From Winogradskyella undariae (GTDB lineage: Bacteria; Bacteroidota; Bacteroidia; Flavobacteriales; Flavobacteriaceae): a stretch of DNA of 64,000 nucleotides. Each line of letters starts with the position of its first letter. Position 1 is the first letter of the stretch. Location: assembly GCF_013285155.1 (NCBI RefSeq), contig NZ_JABTEL010000012.1, positions 1 to 64,000 of the forward strand, read 5' to 3'. Of this stretch, positions 7,157-15,668 are shown piece after piece. Below the pieces are notes generated by a model. The model did not search any database. It had not been told where the DNA came from and was given only the letters and a program-made list of their open reading frames with translations. The position numbers were made by a program, and so were the translations under genes.

Positions 7157-7756
7157 ATGAAATATTCAAAATTGATAGTTCTTATGCTTTTTATGGGAGT
7201 AATATCTTGCGAACACCATAAAAAAGCAACAACAAAAGTAAATCATGATGATTTTAAAACCGTAAATGCCAATTTTAAACTCACAAGTAAAGCGGTAGCT
7301 AACGGTGTTTTATTAGACGCTTATAAGTGTGAAGAAAAAGTAAATGATGTTGAAAACTCCATACCATTATCGTGGCAAAATGTCCCCGAAGGCACCAAAT
7401 CTTTAGCCGTTGTAATGTATCATTATCCTAAAAAGGATGATAAAACAGAAATTAACTCGTACCTGCTATTATGGGACATCGACCCTAGCGTTACCCAAAT
7501 ACCTTATAAAATGGCTGCTAAAGGCGCTTGGTTTATGGGGGGTAATAAGGACGGTACAGCCATATCGTACACCTCGCCGTGTTCGCGTGGTAAAGGCAAG
7601 CATACATATACCATAGCGCTTTATGCCTTAGCAGAAACCCCTGCGGCTTTACCTAAAAAACACAGTTTAGCTGTAGATTATAATGTGTTTATGGATGCCT
7701 TAGATACCGTAAACATTATAGACCGTACCACTTTAACTTTTATAGATTCTAATTAA
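7157..7756 (+). CDS. PEBP (YbhB/YbcL, Raf-kinase-inhibitor-like) lipoprotein
   Basis: 199 residues. Lipobox MGVISC (Cys18) marks a lipoprotein. The mature protein follows the bacterial PEBP fold: SIPLSWQNVPEGTKSLAVVM, a central LLLWDIDPS strand, and YTSPCSRGKGKHTYTIALYAL, where the usual GPxPPxG ligand-loop is replaced by a Cys/Ser/Arg version. Bacterial PEBP proteins bind anionic small ligands; their roles are mostly unknown. It starts 12 bp after the YHYH gene, so co-transcription is likely, and YHYH and PEBP modules often co-occur. Confidence 0.9.
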   Translation: MKYSKLIVLMLFMGVISCEHHKKATTKVNHDDFKTVNANFKLTSKAVANGVLLDAYKCEEKVNDVENSIPLSWQNVPEGTKSLAVVMYHYPKKDDKTEINSYLLLWDIDPSVTQIPYKMAAKGAWFMGGNKDGTAISYTSPCSRGKGKHTYTIALYALAETPAALPKKHSLAVDYNVFMDALDTVNIIDRTTLTFIDSN

Positions 7757-7769
7757 AAACAATTTTAAA

Positions 7770-8786
7770 ATGAGACCTTTAAAACATACAACACTGGTCG
7801 TTGTTTTGGCCTGCTTTACCATAACAGCTTGTAAAAATGGTGAAAACGCTAAAAAAGCAATACCAAAAACCTCAGAAGTTTATACCGGTACCGCTTCGGT
7901 ATCTCAAGGTCCTGCAACAGTGCTGACTAAAAATCTATTGGAATGTGATAGAGGCAGAAAAGCCCCCATAGGCACAGTAACAGCAACAGATGGTACAGAA
8001 TTTACGGTTCCTGCTGACGTTCATTTTACCGATGCTACTTTCCCTATGGCGTCTAATTTGTTTAATCCTTGTACGCAAGTAGAGTATGCCTCTGATGAAG
8101 AAGCCATAGCCGCTTTAGATGGCACTGATATTATAGAAGTAGATGCCGATGGCAAGGTGATTACCGCTTATATATTTGCCGATAATTACTTCGAAATGTA
8201 TATTAACGGTGTTCCGGTAGGGAAAGATAATGTGCCGTTTACACAGTTTAATTCCAACATTGTTCGTTTTAAAGTACATACCCCATTTACAATTGCCATG
8301 AAGTTAGTAGATTGGGAAGAAAATAGCGGTTTAGGATCAGAGGCCAATAGGGGGAAGGCGTTTCATCCTGGAGATGGGGGTATGGTTGCGGTTTTTAAAG
8401 AGGCTAGCGGTGAAATAATAGCAACAACAAATGCAGATTGGAAAGCCCAAACGTATTATACAGCGCCTTTAAGAGATTTATCTTGCGCAAGTGAAGAAGG
8501 CGCGTTAAGATTAAGCGAAACCTGTACAACCCAAGATTCTAATGACGGTACAGCCTATTACGCTTTACATTGGCAGACCCCAACAAACTGGCAAGCCGCA
8601 GATTTTAATGATAGTCAATGGCCTAACGCTACCGAGTTTTCAAATAAAACAATAGGGGTCGATAATAAGCCCGCTTACACTAATTTTATAAATGTGTTTG
8701 ATAATGACAAAAATGATGCTAAATTTATATGGTCTACCAATGTTATTTTAGACAATGAAGTTTTAGTGCGCTATACGGTAAAATAA
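7770..8786 (+). CDS. Jelly-roll / galactose-binding-like lipoprotein
   Basis: 338 residues. Lipobox ITAC (Cys21). The mature region contains several Cys (ECDR, NPCTQ, LSCAS, ETCTT), a strand set around ADNYFEMYINGVPVGKD typical of a galactose-binding-like jelly roll, and a C-terminal NWQAADFNDSQWPNATEF motif like the 'W..A.F.D..W..A' turn seen in carbohydrate-binding modules. Ligand unknown. It is spaced 13 bp from the PEBP gene and is followed by the LytTR regulator, as the last of three exported proteins in the cluster. The jelly-roll call is by eye. Confidence 0.78.
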   Translation: MRPLKHTTLVVVLACFTITACKNGENAKKAIPKTSEVYTGTASVSQGPATVLTKNLLECDRGRKAPIGTVTATDGTEFTVPADVHFTDATFPMASNLFNPCTQVEYASDEEAIAALDGTDIIEVDADGKVITAYIFADNYFEMYINGVPVGKDNVPFTQFNSNIVRFKVHTPFTIAMKLVDWEENSGLGSEANRGKAFHPGDGGMVAVFKEASGEIIATTNADWKAQTYYTAPLRDLSCASEEGALRLSETCTTQDSNDGTAYYALHWQTPTNWQAADFNDSQWPNATEFSNKTIGVDNKPAYTNFINVFDNDKNDAKFIWSTNVILDNEVLVRYTVK

Positions 8787-8834
8787 TAGCTGTTACCAAC
8801 CTGTTTTAACCCCTTAAAAAATACCAACCCATAT

Positions 8835-9569
8835 ATGAGCCCTATTAAAATTACTTGTGTTATTGTAGACGATGAACCAATGGCACTCAATTTAGTAGAA
8901 AGTTATGTTGAAAAAACACCTTTCTTAGACTTTAAAAAGAAGTGTAGCAGTGCTATTGAGGCTATGGAATATATAAAGACCAATCCGGTAGATTTAGTAT
9001 TTTTAGATATACAAATGCCCGATTTAACAGGTTTAGAGTTTTCTAAAATGTTACCCAAAGAAACCCGTGTTATTTTTACCACAGCTTTTGATCATTATGC
9101 CTTAGAAGGTTTTAAGGTTGAAGCTATAGATTACCTTTTAAAACCCTTTGATTATGCCGAGTTTTTAGCCGCTGCTAATAAAGCTAATGCTTGGTTTGAA
9201 TTGGTAAAAGGGCAGAAGCAAAGTATTGTATCTGAAGAAAAAGAATTCCTTTTTGTGAAATCGGAATACAAACAATTACGTATTAAGCTTGCTGATGTTT
9301 TATATTTTGAAGGTCTAAAGGATTATATTAAAATTTGGATAAAAGACAACCCTAAACCTATATTAACGTTAATGAGCTTAAAGTCGCTTGAAGAAGAATT
9401 GCCTTCTACGCAATTTATGCGTGTGCACCGATCGTTCATTGTATCATTAAATAATATAAATGTTATAGAGCGAAGCCAGATCATTATTAATGAACAACGC
9501 ATCACTGTTTCAGAACATTACAAGCCAAAGTTTTTAGAGTTTATTAATAATAACTCTTTAAATTCTTAA
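8835..9569 (+). CDS. LytTR-family response regulator
   Basis: 244 residues. Receiver domain at 5-120 with the acidic pair VDDEP, phospho-acceptor Asp58 in LVFLDIQMPD, and the KPFDY switch lysine. LytTR DNA-binding domain at about 140-240 (LYFEGLKDYIKIWI, FMRVHRSFIVSLNNI). It closes the cluster that opens with the LytS kinase and starts 48 bp after the jelly-roll gene, so kinase, three exported proteins and regulator are probably one operon. LytTR regulators bind direct repeats; none was recognised with confidence upstream of the kinase. Confidence 0.95.
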   Translation: MSPIKITCVIVDDEPMALNLVESYVEKTPFLDFKKKCSSAIEAMEYIKTNPVDLVFLDIQMPDLTGLEFSKMLPKETRVIFTTAFDHYALEGFKVEAIDYLLKPFDYAEFLAAANKANAWFELVKGQKQSIVSEEKEFLFVKSEYKQLRIKLADVLYFEGLKDYIKIWIKDNPKPILTLMSLKSLEEELPSTQFMRVHRSFIVSLNNINVIERSQIIINEQRITVSEHYKPKFLEFINNNSLNS

Positions 9570-9660
9570 GTTTTTATTCTTTTATCTATAGAATATTATA
9601 TTTGGTCCTTAAAATCAATGTATTGGTCTATTTACTTTTTTTAATAACAAGAAATAGAAC

Positions 9661-9668
9661 TACGTTTG
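9661..9668 (+). promoter_or_regulatory. Bacteroidota -7 element for the EF-hand lipoprotein
   Basis: TACGTTTG matches TAnnTTTG and lies 29 bp before the ATG at 9698, giving a short leader. The expected -33 TTTG is not clear (TTTACTTT lies at about that distance), so the assignment is tentative. Confidence 0.45.
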
Positions 9669-9697
9669 TACTTTGAAAATCAATAGAAATTATAATT

Positions 9698-9997
9698 ATG
9701 AAAAAAATAGCTTTAACCTTTACGGTTGCAATCACAATGTTTAGCTGTAGTAGTGTTAAAAATATAGATACATCATCTATAGCACAAGCGACTTCTTTGT
9801 TAAGTTCTTTAAGTTCTAACTCAACAGTACAACAAATTACGAGTCTTTTTAATTTATTAGATACAGATAATAGTGACTCTATTAGTTCTACAGAAGCTAT
9901 AGGTTCTGTATCAGATAATTTTGATGTTTTAGATACCGATAGTAACTCAAGCCTTAATCTTTCTGAATTAACAGGTTTATTAGATATATTGAAATAA
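9698..9997 (+). CDS. Small lipoprotein with paired EF-hand-like loops
   Basis: 99 residues. A signal ends in MFSC (Cys17). The C-terminal half has two calcium-loop-like repeats, DTDNSDSISSTE and DTDSNSSLNLSE, each with Asp/Asn/Ser at ligand positions and a final Glu, so Ca2+ binding in the periplasm or at the surface is likely. The Ser-rich middle (SSLSSNS) is probably a flexible linker. It is a single gene with its own promoter element and a strong terminator, not part of the preceding LytTR operon. Confidence 0.85.
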   Translation: MKKIALTFTVAITMFSCSSVKNIDTSSIAQATSLLSSLSSNSTVQQITSLFNLLDTDNSDSISSTEAIGSVSDNFDVLDTDSNSSLNLSELTGLLDILK

Positions 9998-10021
9998 ATT
10001 CCCCTAGATTTATAACTGAAG

Positions 10022-10056
10022 AAGGTATACTGTTTTATGGTATACCTTTTTTTCTT
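10022..10056 (+). terminator. Rho-independent terminator of the EF-hand lipoprotein gene
   Basis: AAGGTATAC and GTATACCTT form a 9-bp stem around a loop, followed by a run of T. It lies 25 bp after the stop at 9997. Confidence 0.85.
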
Positions 10057-10235
10057 TTATACTAGACTTCTAAAACCATATCTATAAAAATAATAGTTTT
10101 ATAGATCAATTTGTATCACTGGTCTATTTGTTTTTTTTTATGCTTTTATGATATATATCTTTAAACTATTAAGACAAAATAGAGTCTTAATAATTGAAAA
10201 GAAAAAAGTTTAATGCATTTTAAATCTTAATTATT

Positions 10236-10835
10236 ATGAAAACATTTATTAAAACATACGTATTATCAGCAGCCTTTATAGTGGCTTTTGCAGCACAATT
10301 GCCTGCACAGACAAAAAGAAATACAAATAAAAAAACAGTAGTAACTACAACCACTAAAACTGTGGTGAAGAATAAGGGTAATAAAAGAATATCGAGTTCT
10401 AAAGTGACCTATAAAAAACCGACGAGAAAAGTAGTTTCGGTAAGATCAGTACCTAATAAAACGGTAGTAAAACACAACGGACAAAGTTATTACTATGCTA
10501 ATAACAGATATTACACACAATCTAGAGGGCGTTACATTGTAATTGCACCTAAGGTAGGATTTAGAATTAAAACATTACCTCAAAATTATAAACGTGTAAG
10601 GTTTAATAACCATGATTATTACAGTGTTAATGGTACATTTTATATCTCTTATAATAACGAATATGAAGTCGTAGAACCCGAAATAGGAACTGTGGTTTAT
10701 GAATTACCAGAGGATTACGAAAAAGTAGTTATAGATAACCAAACCTATTATGAATATGCTAATATTCTATACGAAAAAGTACAGGTAGATGGTACTAGAG
10801 CTTATGAGGTTGTTGGTATTATTGATGTAGAATAA
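10236..10835 (+). CDS. DUF6515 family exported protein
   Basis: 199 residues. Signal peptide to about residue 25 (LPAQ), then a very basic Lys/Thr/Arg-rich linker (residues 26-75). Three repeats of a Tyr-rich beta module follow: HNGQSYYYANNRYYT, FNNHDYYSVNGTFYI and IDNQTYYEYANILYE, each separated by a xLPxxYKxV strand. This is the pattern of DUF6515. The basic linker suggests contact with an acidic partner such as polysaccharide, peptidoglycan or DNA; function unknown. It stands alone with a shared terminator downstream. Confidence 0.85.
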   Translation: MKTFIKTYVLSAAFIVAFAAQLPAQTKRNTNKKTVVTTTTKTVVKNKGNKRISSSKVTYKKPTRKVVSVRSVPNKTVVKHNGQSYYYANNRYYTQSRGRYIVIAPKVGFRIKTLPQNYKRVRFNNHDYYSVNGTFYISYNNEYEVVEPEIGTVVYELPEDYEKVVIDNQTYYEYANILYEKVQVDGTRAYEVVGIIDVE

Positions 10836-10856
10836 ATTATTAAGTTAAGTGTTGAT

Positions 10857-10894
10857 GAATTGGAGTAAAACCTATGTTTTATTCCAATTCTTTT
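10857..10894. terminator. Bidirectional terminator between convergent genes
   Basis: GAATTGGAGTAAAAC and GTTTTATTCCAATTC form a stem of about 15 bp with a 4-nt loop. T-tracts occur on the plus side, and the hairpin overlaps the 3' end of the leftward gene at 10879. Confidence 0.75.
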
Positions 10895-11472
10895 ATTAAA
10901 TCTATAATTCTTAATCTATTACTATAGTCGTATTCATTAACATCTCTAACAAAACAATATATACTTATGTCTTTATCCTTTACTTTTTTTGCTAATTCTT
11001 CAACTTTAAAAGGACCAAATTCTTTTGAGTTTTCAATAAAATAAAATTCGTGATCGTAGATAATAGTACTCACTTTTTTAGTGTATTTTTCTTTTAAGAA
11101 CGTTTGTATATCTTCAATAGAATTTAAATCATCTTCATAGGTCGTGGTATTAATATATAGTGCAAACTCTTCTTTTTCTTGGTTATTAAGCACTAAAATA
11201 TCATCATCCTTAAAATAAGCATTCACCGTAATCATTCCATCTTCAGTTTCAATAGATAGTCTATTGTTAAGAATAATAGTCCATGATGTTTTAATAACGT
11301 TATCTTTTCGTGCTATTTCAAGAATATTATTTGTTTTAAAAGTATAAACAGATTTTTTATTAGAAATACCATTGACCAATACCCATTGTTGGTCTATAAA
11401 AAGGGCATCGTGGTGCCGATTAAAATTAAAGGGCTTTAAATTAGGTATAGTTCTATGAAGATAATCACTCAT
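10879..11472 (-). CDS. Hypothetical protein with C-terminal GYF_2-like segment
   Basis: 197 residues with no signal or membrane segment, so probably cytoplasmic. The N-terminal 120 residues are beta-rich and unrecognised. The C-terminal part (EFYFIENSKEFGPFKVEELAKKV ... SIYCFVRD, about 145-185) resembles the GYF_2 / DUF4339 fold, in which a Tyr-x-x-x-Gly-Pro-hydrophobic motif mediates binding to partner proteins. The conclusion rests on motif shape only. The gene is monocistronic and convergent with the DUF6515 gene. Confidence 0.75.
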   Translation of the reverse strand: MSDYLHRTIPNLKPFNFNRHHDALFIDQQWVLVNGISNKKSVYTFKTNNILEIARKDNVIKTSWTIILNNRLSIETEDGMITVNAYFKDDDILVLNNQEKEEFALYINTTTYEDDLNSIEDIQTFLKEKYTKKVSTIIYDHEFYFIENSKEFGPFKVEELAKKVKDKDISIYCFVRDVNEYDYSNRLRIIDLIKELE

Positions 11473-11794
11473 TTAGTAGGTTTTAAGTCGGTCTTAGTTA
11501 TAATATACCGTTGAAATTGAGATGTATATTTTTTAAAGTTAATAATTTTATAGTAGTTTCAAAGTTTCTTAATTCTAATTAAGGTTTAAATGATAAATAA
11601 ATAATTAAGAGTGCTTTTTTCTATTAAAAATAAGATTCAATACCCCCTAAGTCGTTCTAGACCATTTTTATATTGTAATTTTGCAAAATATTTAAGAAAA
11701 ATATTTTTCTAAAAAAAATATAAAATTAAGTGACTTGTTAAAAAAACAAGTGTCTTAAGATTAACAACAATTAATTACATACTAAACAATCCTC
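11473..11794. other. Divergent promoter region, no gene
   Basis: AT-rich, non-coding. It separates the leftward GYF-like gene and the rightward sigma-factor gene. A TAATTTTG (11676-11683) fits the -7 consensus for the sigma gene, but no -33 TTTG stands at the right distance. No repeat or RNA structure noticed. Confidence 0.5.
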
Positions 11795-12388
11795 TTGACT
11801 AAAGACGCTATTCATAGCCTAACCGATGAAGCGCTTGTAGAAGCAATCGTAAAAACCAACGACACTATGTTGTTTGAGGTGCTTTATGATAGGTATGCTT
11901 CAATGGTTTATAATAAATGTTATGGATTTGCCAATGGTGTTGATGAAGCTAAAGATTTAACACAAGACGTTTTTTTAAAGGTGTTTATAAAATTAGCAAG
12001 TTTTAAAGGTAAATCTAAATTCTCTACATGGTTATATGCTTTTACGTATAATCATTGTGTAAATTACGTCACTAGAAATACAGCTAAAAAAATAGAAAAA
12101 AAATCAATTAGTAGTGAAACTATTGATATAGAAAATATTGGTGAAGATATAGATTCTACTCAAGAATTTGAGAACATGAGAGTAGAGCAGTTAAAAATTG
12201 TTATGGAACTGATATCACCAGAAGAAAAAATGATCTTACTATTAAAGTATCAAGACAATTTATCTATTAAAGAATTGGCAGATGCTTTAGATATTGGAGA
12301 AAGCGCAGTTAAAATGCGATTAAAAAGAGCAAAAGAAAAACTAGTACATAAGTACTCTAATTATACCAAAGATGGAGAATCCATTTAA
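11795..12388 (+). CDS. ECF-type RNA polymerase sigma factor (TTG start)
   Basis: 197 residues. Region 2 is at about 24-95 (MLFEVLYDRYASMVYNKC ... DLTQDVFLKVF ... STWLYAFTYN), followed by a charged linker. Region 4 is at about 130-185 (LKIVMELISPEEKMILLL ... LSIKELADALDIGESAVK). Only TTG at 11795 is available as a near-consensus start after the upstream in-frame TAA at 11783, and it preserves region 2 fully. No membrane anti-sigma gene follows. Instead a 57-residue protein gene overlaps its end, then an MscS-type channel gene, so the trio may act in envelope or osmotic stress. Confidence 0.9.
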   Translation: MTKDAIHSLTDEALVEAIVKTNDTMLFEVLYDRYASMVYNKCYGFANGVDEAKDLTQDVFLKVFIKLASFKGKSKFSTWLYAFTYNHCVNYVTRNTAKKIEKKSISSETIDIENIGEDIDSTQEFENMRVEQLKIVMELISPEEKMILLLKYQDNLSIKELADALDIGESAVKMRLKRAKEKLVHKYSNYTKDGESI

Positions 12389-12545
12389 GCAAATAGATCA
12401 GCCTTTAAAGGAAGTTCCTCAGGAGCTTAAAGCCAAAGTGATGCACGACATTGCTTTAGCTAAGCTTTTTATGGAATTAGCAGAACTGTTTTCTTATAAT
12501 ATAGGTCATATCATTGATAGTGTAACGAGTCAAAGAAAAAAATAG
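12372..12545 (+). CDS. Small 57-residue protein overlapping the sigma-factor gene
   Basis: Reads MENPFKQIDQPLKEVPQELK and on to a hydrophobic helix with residues KLFMELAELFSYNIGHIIDS, ending at TAG 12545. It overlaps the last 17 bp of the sigma gene in another frame, the classic layout of translational coupling. The Pro-containing N-terminus followed by an amphipathic/hydrophobic helix recalls small proteins encoded after sigma factors in flavobacteria. A role as a small anti-sigma factor or membrane-associated regulator is inference from position. Confidence 0.75.
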   Translation: MENPFKQIDQPLKEVPQELKAKVMHDIALAKLFMELAELFSYNIGHIIDSVTSQRKK

Positions 12546-12580
12546 AATACTCAATATCCCCCTAACATAAAATTATAATT

Positions 12581-13408
12581 ATGGACAGTATCATCGCATT
12601 AAAAAATAAAGCTATGCAATCATTATCATCAATGTGGCCTGAGTTTTCTGCTCTAGCTCTAAAATTTTTAGGAGCAATTGTAATTTTATTAGTGGGTTGG
12701 TTTATTACAAAACTAGTTGTTAAAGCCATTAAAAAGCTATTAAAAGTAGCTAATGTTCATAAACTTGATAAGAAGCTAAATGAAATTGAAATTGTTGAAG
12801 GAAAATCGTTAAATTTTGATACCACTAAAGTGGTTTCAAAATTAGTAAAATGGTTAATGTACATTATTTTAATTGTTGTGGTTTCTGATGTTTTAGGTTT
12901 AGAAATAATATCTAGTCAGGTTAATAATTTATTAGGGTATTTGCCACAATTATTTGCAGCCTTAGCAATCTTTATAATAGGACTGCTATTTGCTAATTTT
13001 GTTAAAAACGGACTAAAATCACTTTTTGAATCGATGGATTTATCAGGTGGAAAAATGATTAGTCAGGTTGTATTCTTCCTGTTACTTACGTTTATATCTA
13101 TAACCGCTTTAAATCAAGCAGGAATTAATACAGATATCATTACAAACAATATCACTATGATATTGGCAGCCTTTTTATTAGCCTTTGCAATTGCCTTTGG
13201 TTTTGGGGCTAGGGAAGTGGTTAATAAATTATTAAACACATTTTATGCTCGTAAGACGTATGAGGTTGGTCAGAAAATAATTTTTAATGACGAAACTTAT
13301 GTTATAGATGCAGTACAGAGTATTTCAGTAATATTAAAGAATTCTAAAGGGAAGTTAATTGTACCTATTAAAGATATTGTAGAAAGTCAAGTGCTTATGC
13401 AGGATTAA
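12581..13408 (+). CDS. Mechanosensitive ion channel (MscS-like, TM-helix repeat type)
   Basis: 275 residues. Hydrophobic segments at about 22-50, 90-112, 120-143, 160-180 and 190-213. The last one, rich in Ala/Gly/Phe (AFLLAFAIAFGFGAREVVNK), corresponds to the pore helix, and a short beta-domain (YEVGQKIIFNDETYVIDAV) follows. The two 'PQLFAALAIFIIGLL' and 'FLGAIVILLVGWFI' segments are TM_helix repeats of this subfamily. It acts as a tension-gated or small-conductance channel in the inner membrane. It follows the ECF sigma gene and the small ORF by 35 bp, so it is probably controlled with them. Confidence 0.9.
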   Translation: MDSIIALKNKAMQSLSSMWPEFSALALKFLGAIVILLVGWFITKLVVKAIKKLLKVANVHKLDKKLNEIEIVEGKSLNFDTTKVVSKLVKWLMYIILIVVVSDVLGLEIISSQVNNLLGYLPQLFAALAIFIIGLLFANFVKNGLKSLFESMDLSGGKMISQVVFFLLLTFISITALNQAGINTDIITNNITMILAAFLLAFAIAFGFGAREVVNKLLNTFYARKTYEVGQKIIFNDETYVIDAVQSISVILKNSKGKLIVPIKDIVESQVLMQD

Positions 13409-13474
13409 GTTATAAGGTTAGGGTTATAGATTTTATGTTTACATAAAGTATGATTCTGCATATACTTGATATAT

Positions 13475-13511
13475 AAAAACCCCTTTTCATTAATTTGATT
13501 AGGGGTTTTTG
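13475..13511. terminator. Bidirectional terminator after the MscS gene
   Basis: AAAAACCCC and GGGGTTTTT form a 9-bp stem with flanking A- and T-runs, between convergent genes ending at 13408 and 13591. Confidence 0.85.
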
Positions 13512-13590
13512 TTAGTCTAAAGTCTAATAAAAATAAATCGGAGTGTTTTTACTTTTTAAGGACTCGTTTTTCTATTGAAGTTGCTATCGT

Positions 13591-14610
13591 TTATTTATTT
13601 TTTGCACGAATAAAATCAGTGATAAAATAAGTGATTAATTTTCCTATTTGAGTATCTGTATTTTCATTTGGTATGGCTTCACAAATGTGTAAGTAAGCAG
13701 CGTTTTCATGTTTTGCAAAATAATTAATAAATTGTCTTACTTTTTTTACATCAAAACCACTAGGTGTCATTGCGCTACTAGGAATATTGTTAATGGCATC
13801 GCAATCTATTTCAACACCAAAAGGTCTGTCATTAATATGATCTGATGCTATTTTTAATTCGGAGACATAATTAAGTTCTTTTCTAACATCAATAGCTTCG
13901 TAAGTATTGTATTTTATAGATTTAACTTTTTTAAGTGTTTTAATTAAGGTATCGGAAGTGTAATTTTCATGAAGTCCAAAAATGAAATAATGCTTTAAAA
14001 AACCTTCAGCATAGGCGTAACTAAATCCATTACCACTATGTCTGCCTTCGTCTGCTCTAAAATCTGAATGAGCATCAAAATTTATAACATTAATTCTTTG
14101 GTTATAAGCTAAAGCAGCACCTTTAATGTTTCCGTAGGCATTATTATGGCCGCCACCTATAATAATAGGAATTTTACCAGCTTTAATGATAGAAGAAACT
14201 ACATAAGTAACATCTTTATCTATGGTTTCTACAAAGCTTCTAATTTTAGAAACTTGTTTCTTTTTAGTGAGGTCTAACTCTAATAAGGCCTTACGTTGCT
14301 CAGTATATTCTAAGTGTCCTAATACTAAAACACGTTTTGCGGATGTAAATTCATTACTTTGAATATTTAATAGAATATTTAAAGTAGCATCCCAAGTATT
14401 ATATGTGCCTGGATTTCCATAATTTGCAGCAACTCCAATATCTTCTTTTACTCCAAAAATCACATAGTCAACATCTAAATCGGCAATATCATCGTATATA
14501 TTCGAAAGGTTATGTAATAGCTGAATATGTTCTCCAAATTTAATTTCTTCTTTACGTTTCTTTAAAAGATGTTCCTTTTCTTTTTCTGTAAATAAGGTAA
14601 GATGCTGCAT
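13591..14610 (-). CDS. hutG: Formimidoylglutamase (arginase family)
   Basis: 339 residues. Ureohydrolase fold with the binuclear Mn2+ motifs in order: GGGHNNAYG at about 153, INFDAHSDFR at about 178 and VEIDCDAIN at about 263, the last followed by PSGF. It should hydrolyse N-formimino-L-glutamate to glutamate and formamide. The product of HutI, encoded at 15667 on the same strand, is its substrate, which makes hutG the best choice over arginase or agmatinase. hutH and hutU are not in the window. Cytoplasmic enzyme; the first in-frame ATG gives the full family length. Confidence 0.9.
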   Translation of the reverse strand: MQHLTLFTEKEKEHLLKKRKEEIKFGEHIQLLHNLSNIYDDIADLDVDYVIFGVKEDIGVAANYGNPGTYNTWDATLNILLNIQSNEFTSAKRVLVLGHLEYTEQRKALLELDLTKKKQVSKIRSFVETIDKDVTYVVSSIIKAGKIPIIIGGGHNNAYGNIKGAALAYNQRINVINFDAHSDFRADEGRHSGNGFSYAYAEGFLKHYFIFGLHENYTSDTLIKTLKKVKSIKYNTYEAIDVRKELNYVSELKIASDHINDRPFGVEIDCDAINNIPSSAMTPSGFDVKKVRQFINYFAKHENAAYLHICEAIPNENTDTQIGKLITYFITDFIRAKNK

Positions 14611-14721
14611 TTGGTCAAAAAGTTAAAATTTATATTAAAAGTACATTTAATTTAATTACTTTAACACTTAATTTAGAAATTAAAAAACAAGAATTAACAA
14701 TACTTAAAAATTAAACAAATT

Positions 14722-15609
14722 ATGGAAGGTTCCCAAAAATCAAACACAGGATTGAAAGTAGGCTTAGGCATACTATTAGTATTATTTTTAGTCACTGCTT
14801 TTTATACCTCTACACTTTACAGCGAAAAGCAAGAGAATGAAAAGGTATTGATGAGCGAGAAGAAGCAAGTGATGGATGAGCTTAGTAATATGGCTAAAGA
14901 TTACGAAGAAGCTATTGCTGAAAGTGACATTAAAAACCAAGATTTAATAGCTGCTAAGGAACGTATACAAGGTTTAATGGATTCTTTAAAAGTATCTCAA
15001 AATAGTGTTGGTAGTCTATGGAGTTACAAAAAGAAATTTATGGCATTACAGGAAGAAATGGATATTTTGTTAACTGAAAATGATCGTTTAAAAGGCGAAA
15101 ACCAATATTTAGCATCTTCTTTAGATAGTACTCAGGTACAATTAGCAGAGCGTACTATGTTTACAGATTCTCTTTTAGTACAAAACACACAATTAACAAC
15201 TGTTGTTGAAGATGCTGCTGCCTTACAAACTGTTGGTTTAATTGGTATGGGTGTTATTGAAAGAAATAATGGAAAACAAATACCTACAGAACGCGCAAGA
15301 CGTAGTGATAAAATTAAACTTTGTTTTACAGTTGCTAAAAATATGCTTGCTGAAGCAGGAGATAAAGAATTGTACTTACAGATTATTGATCCTAACAACA
15401 ATGTATTAGGTTCTAATGAACAAATACAGTTTGAAGATCAAGTTTTAAACTATAGTTTAATTAGTAGATTTAATTACGAAAACAGAAACTTAAATATTTG
15501 TGAGTATATCAGTGAATTAGAAGATTCTAAATTTGCAGAAGGGCGTTATATTGTAAATGTATTTAGTGATAAAGGAATGATTTCTACTTCAGAATTTGAA
15601 TTGAAATAA
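14722..15609 (+). CDS. Membrane-anchored coiled-coil protein of unknown function
   Basis: 295 residues. One hydrophobic segment (about 12-32: GLGILLVLFLVTAFYTS) anchors it, most likely with the C-terminus in the periplasm. Residues about 35-165 are a heptad-rich coiled coil (Glu/Lys/Leu/Gln runs). The C-terminal 120 residues are a compact beta domain (IKLCFTVAKNMLAEAGDKEL ... GRYIVNVFSDKG). The family appears restricted to flavobacteria-like genomes and has no function I know. It splits the hutG and hutI genes on the opposite strand and has its own terminator. Confidence 0.82.
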   Translation: MEGSQKSNTGLKVGLGILLVLFLVTAFYTSTLYSEKQENEKVLMSEKKQVMDELSNMAKDYEEAIAESDIKNQDLIAAKERIQGLMDSLKVSQNSVGSLWSYKKKFMALQEEMDILLTENDRLKGENQYLASSLDSTQVQLAERTMFTDSLLVQNTQLTTVVEDAAALQTVGLIGMGVIERNNGKQIPTERARRSDKIKLCFTVAKNMLAEAGDKELYLQIIDPNNNVLGSNEQIQFEDQVLNYSLISRFNYENRNLNICEYISELEDSKFAEGRYIVNVFSDKGMISTSEFELK

Positions 15610-15630
15610 TAGATAGCATTTATAGTGATA

Positions 15631-15668
15631 AAAAAAGTCCAGAAGTTAAAACTTCTGGACTTTTTTTT
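15631..15668. terminator. Bidirectional terminator between coiled-coil gene and hutI
   Basis: AAGTCCAGAAGTT and AACTTCTGGACTT form a perfect 13-bp stem with A- and T-tracts on both sides, placed exactly between convergent stops at 15609 and 15667. Confidence 0.92.
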
